Of a DNA stretch of 8,350 nucleotides, positions 7,191 through 8,350 are shown in pieces; positions within the stretch are counted from its first letter, which is position 1, and each line of letters begins with the position of its first letter. This stretch comes from Rhizobiales bacterium UBA697 (GTDB lineage: Bacteria > Pseudomonadota > Alphaproteobacteria > Rhizobiales > Ancalomicrobiaceae), in the NCBI GenBank assembly GCA_002298965.1, contig DBMN01000175.1, positions 1 to 8,350 on the forward strand, given 5' to 3'. A program made the translations under genes and the position numbers. The notes below the pieces were generated by a model. That model saw nothing but the letters and a program-made list of their open reading frames with translations, made no database searches and was not told the origin of the DNA.

Positions 7191-7622
7191 TCAGCCGCGG
7201 GTGGTGGTCGGCACCGGCACCGAGGCGCGGATGGCGTTGGAATAGGGGCAGATGCCGTGGGTCACTTCGACCAGCTTCGCCGCCTCGTCCGCCGGCATGC
7301 CGGGGAGAAGCACGTCGAGCGCGGCGGTGATGCCGAAGCCGCCTTCCGAGCGCGGGCCGATGCCGATGGTGGCGGTGACGGTGGTGCCTTCCGGCAGCTT
7401 GGTCTTCAGCTGCTGCGCACCGACGCGGAGCGCGCCGAGGAAACAGGCGGAATAGCCCAGCGCGAAGAGCTTCTCCGGGTTGGCGCCGTCGCCGCCGGGG
7501 CCGCCGAGTTCCTTCGGCACCACCAGATCGAAAGCCAGGGTGCCGTCGGCCAGAGCCGTCCTGCCGTCGCGGCCGCCGCCGCTCGCCGTGGCCGTAGTGG
7601 TGTACTTCGCATCGACGGACAT
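7191..7622 (-). CDS. ohr: Organic hydroperoxide resistance protein (Ohr, OsmC superfamily)
   Basis: The 143-residue product matches the usual Ohr length of about 140-142. Ohr is a cytoplasmic thiol peroxidase that reduces organic and fatty-acid hydroperoxides, recycled by lipoylated proteins. The two redox cysteines are present: peroxidatic Cys60 in FALGYSACFLGAL and resolving Cys125 in HGICPYSNAIR. Arg18 (GGRDGR) and Glu50 (NPEKLFA) match the residues that activate the peroxidatic cysteine in studied Ohr proteins. The ending THGICPYSNAIRASVPV is diagnostic for Ohr as opposed to OsmC. The start at 7622 (MSVDAKYTTTATASGGG) is supported by AGAGGAGAAG just upstream; the frame continues to 7697 but adds an arginine-rich, unlike N-terminus. 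The gene is divergent from ohrR, whose product is the expected repressor, and the shared region carries matching palindromes. Confidence 0.96.
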   Translation of the reverse strand: MSVDAKYTTTATASGGGRDGRTALADGTLAFDLVVPKELGGPGGDGANPEKLFALGYSACFLGALRVGAQQLKTKLPEGTTVTATIGIGPRSEGGFGITAALDVLLPGMPADEAAKLVEVTHGICPYSNAIRASVPVPTTTRG

Positions 7623-7663
7623 GGGTCTTCTCCTCTTTCGTCGGGATCGGTTCGGGTGCCCGC

Positions 7664-7681
7664 CCGTTCGATGTCGAACGG
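7664..7681. repeat. 18-bp palindrome in the ohr leader
   Basis: The plus strand reads CCGTTCGA-TG-TCGAACGG, arms perfect over 8 bp. As RNA in the ohr leader it can form a 7-bp stem with a four-base loop, beginning 42 bases upstream of the ohr start. GCCCGT (7662-7667) can also pair with ACGGGC (7684-7689), giving a competing fold. Its sequence is unlike the ATCGYNNRCGAT palindromes nearby, so it is either an RNA structure or a site for another factor. Confidence 0.55.
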
Positions 7682-7737
7682 CGACGGGCCGGGACAAGGG
7701 GAGACGACGTCACGCTCGCGTGTCCGCCGTCGACTGC

Positions 7738-7758
7738 ATTTTATCGTCAACGATTGTA
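7738..7758 (-). promoter_or_regulatory. Candidate ohr promoter -10 elements inside the operator
   Basis: On the minus strand two hexamers each match TATAAT at five of six positions: TACAAT (7758-7753) and TAAAAT (7743-7738). Neither has a good -35 at normal spacing. Both overlap or touch the palindromes at 7743-7769, so bound repressor would cover them. Either gives an ohr leader of roughly 110-125 bases containing the 7664-7681 palindrome. Confidence 0.35.
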
Positions 7759-7769
7759 TCGTGCACGAT
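7743..7769. promoter_or_regulatory. Likely OhrR operator, ohr-proximal: two 12-bp palindromes
   Basis: There are two palindromes in tandem: ATCGT-CA-ACGAT at 7743-7754 and ATCGT-GC-ACGAT at 7758-7769, the second perfect, separated by TGT. This makes four alternating 5-bp half-sites. The position between ohr and ohrR and the overlap with the best ohr -10 candidates argue for an OhrR operator. The assignment to OhrR is inference from context; the repeat itself is seen directly. Confidence 0.7.
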
Positions 7770-7808
7770 CTTTCTTCGAGATAGACCCACCGCGACGAGA
7801 TGTCAAGC

Positions 7809-7837
7809 TTGCGATCATATCGCGTGCGATTTATATT
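7809..7837 (+). promoter_or_regulatory. Candidate ohrR promoter
   Basis: TTGCGA (7809-7814) and TATATT (7832-7837) are separated by exactly 17 bases, and the spacer contains palindrome ATCGCGTGCGAT, ideal geometry for repression. The problem is that a start site about seven bases past the -10 would fall at or beside the ATG at 7844, making the message nearly leaderless although a TTGGAG motif (7836-7841) is present. A promoter farther upstream would resolve this. Confidence 0.4.
7811..7830. promoter_or_regulatory. Likely OhrR operator, ohrR-proximal: overlapping palindromes
   Basis: The plus strand reads GCGAT-CAT-ATCGC-GT-GCGAT. ATCGCGTGCGAT (7819-7830) fits the same ATCGYNNRCGAT consensus as the two ohr-proximal palindromes, and GCGAT-CAT-ATCGC (7811-7823) matches the ACGAT-TGT-ATCGT arrangement at 7750-7762. 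Aligned over 20 bases with 7750-7769, 14 positions agree and all six differences are transitions. It lies 14-33 bases upstream of the ohrR start, consistent with autorepression. Confidence 0.68.
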
Positions 7838-7843
7838 GGAGCC

Positions 7844-8323
7844 ATGACCGACCCCATCGTTTCCACTCCCGAGGCCGCCTGCGCGCGCCTGCCGGGTCTC
7901 GACGACTTCCTCTGCTTCGCCGTCTATGCGACGGGGCTCGCCTTCAACCGCGCCTACAAGCGGCCGCTGGAGCGCCTGGGGCTGACCTATCCGCAGTATC
8001 TCGTCATGGTGGCGCTGTGGGAGGAGGACGGCGTCGCCGTCGGCCGGCTCGGCGAACGCCTGTCGCTCGACACCAACACGCTGACGCCGCTCCTGAAGCG
8101 GCTCGAGGCGATGGATCTGGTGGTGCGCCGCCGGGCGGTCGAGGACGAACGCCGCGTGCTGGTGTCGCTCTCCGACAAGGGCCGCGCCCTCGCGGAGGCC
8201 CGCGGCGAGGTGATGCGGTGCATCGTCGAGGCGACGGGCATGAGCCTCGCCGAGATCGAACGCATCGCCGGCGACATGCGCCGCCTGCGCGCCAATCTCG
8301 AACGGGCGGCCGAGACGGTCTGA
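7844..8323 (+). CDS. ohrR: Organic-peroxide-sensing repressor OhrR (MarR family)
   Basis: The 159-residue product is a MarR-family winged-helix protein with the OhrR signature LDDFLCFAVYATGLAFNRAYKRPLERLGLTYPQYLVM. Cys24 in DDFLCFA is the peroxide-reactive cysteine; tyrosines that bond to it in characterised OhrR proteins correspond to Tyr28/Tyr38 and Tyr49 here. A second cysteine, Cys126 (VMRCIVEA), lies where Xanthomonas OhrR has its resolving Cys127, so this is a two-cysteine type that would sense by an intersubunit disulfide (family knowledge). The winged helix-turn-helix spans about 64-110 with recognition helix near 76-90 (DTNTLTPLLKRLEAMDL) and wing RRRAVEDERRVLVSL. The start at 7844 (MTDPIVSTPEA) follows TTGGAG; an in-frame ATG at 7754 would run translation through the operator and adds unlike residues. 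It is divergent from ohr and should repress both genes until organic peroxide oxidises Cys24. Confidence 0.95.
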   Translation: MTDPIVSTPEAACARLPGLDDFLCFAVYATGLAFNRAYKRPLERLGLTYPQYLVMVALWEEDGVAVGRLGERLSLDTNTLTPLLKRLEAMDLVVRRRAVEDERRVLVSLSDKGRALAEARGEVMRCIVEATGMSLAEIERIAGDMRRLRANLERAAETV

Positions 8324-8327
8324 GCGA

Positions 8328-8350
8328 ACACCGGGACACCGGGACACCGG
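8328..8350. repeat. 8-bp tandem repeat at the right edge
   Basis: ACACCGGG occurs at 8328-8335 and 8336-8343, and continues as ACACCGG to the last base (7 of 8). It starts five bases after the ohrR stop, and the array may extend beyond the window, so its copy number is unknown. It is not self-complementary enough to act as a terminator by itself. Confidence 0.7.

Noticed and set aside
7406..8347. A 313-codon minus-strand frame running through ohrR and into ohr
   Set aside because: It is antisense to ohrR and out of frame with ohr, and would cross the whole operator region; no recognisable domain.

Overview
The window looks like the chromosome of a high-GC alphaproteobacterium. The basis is very GC-rich coding sequence with strong third-position G/C bias, Shine-Dalgarno-led genes, and a branched-acid catabolic gene set plus an ohr/ohrR pair of proteobacterial type. 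Genus cannot be settled by eye. Eight protein genes tile almost the whole window. There are no RNA genes, mobile elements or CRISPR arrays that I can see, and no gene-free stretch longer than about 220 bases.

Region 1 (1-5964, minus strand) is a five-gene operon read right to left. It encodes an acyl-CoA synthetase, a short-chain dehydrogenase of the 3-hydroxyacyl-CoA dehydrogenase type II (HSD17B10) kind, a thiolase, an acyl-CoA dehydrogenase and an alpha-methylacyl-CoA racemase-like CaiB/BaiF protein that runs off the left edge. Gaps are 75, 25, 20 and 13 bases. Together they would activate a short or medium, probably 2-methyl-branched, carboxylic acid to its CoA ester, epimerise it if needed, dehydrogenate it, oxidise the 3-hydroxyacyl-CoA and cleave it thiolytically. 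The enoyl-CoA hydratase step is not encoded here. The gene order resembles the Pseudomonas putida PP_2213-PP_2217 cluster as I remember it, with the racemase as the addition.

Region 2 (5965-7151) holds a 173-bp divergent promoter region and a plus-strand AraC-family regulator with an arabinose-binding-type (VirS/OruR-like) N-terminal domain, the obvious candidate regulator of the operon. A long interrupted inverted repeat sits directly against the synthetase ribosome binding site.

Region 3 (7191-8323) is an organic-peroxide defence pair: ohr (thiol peroxidase, minus strand) and divergent ohrR (MarR-family sensor-repressor of the two-cysteine type, plus strand). Their 221-bp intergenic region carries two related arrays of the 12-bp palindrome ATCGYNNRCGAT, the likely OhrR operators, and a separate 18-bp palindrome in the ohr leader. 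The window ends in an 8-bp tandem repeat just after ohrR.

The protein families are all known. The points worth a second look are the racemase in the operon, the leader stem-loop, and the operator and promoter architecture between ohr and ohrR.
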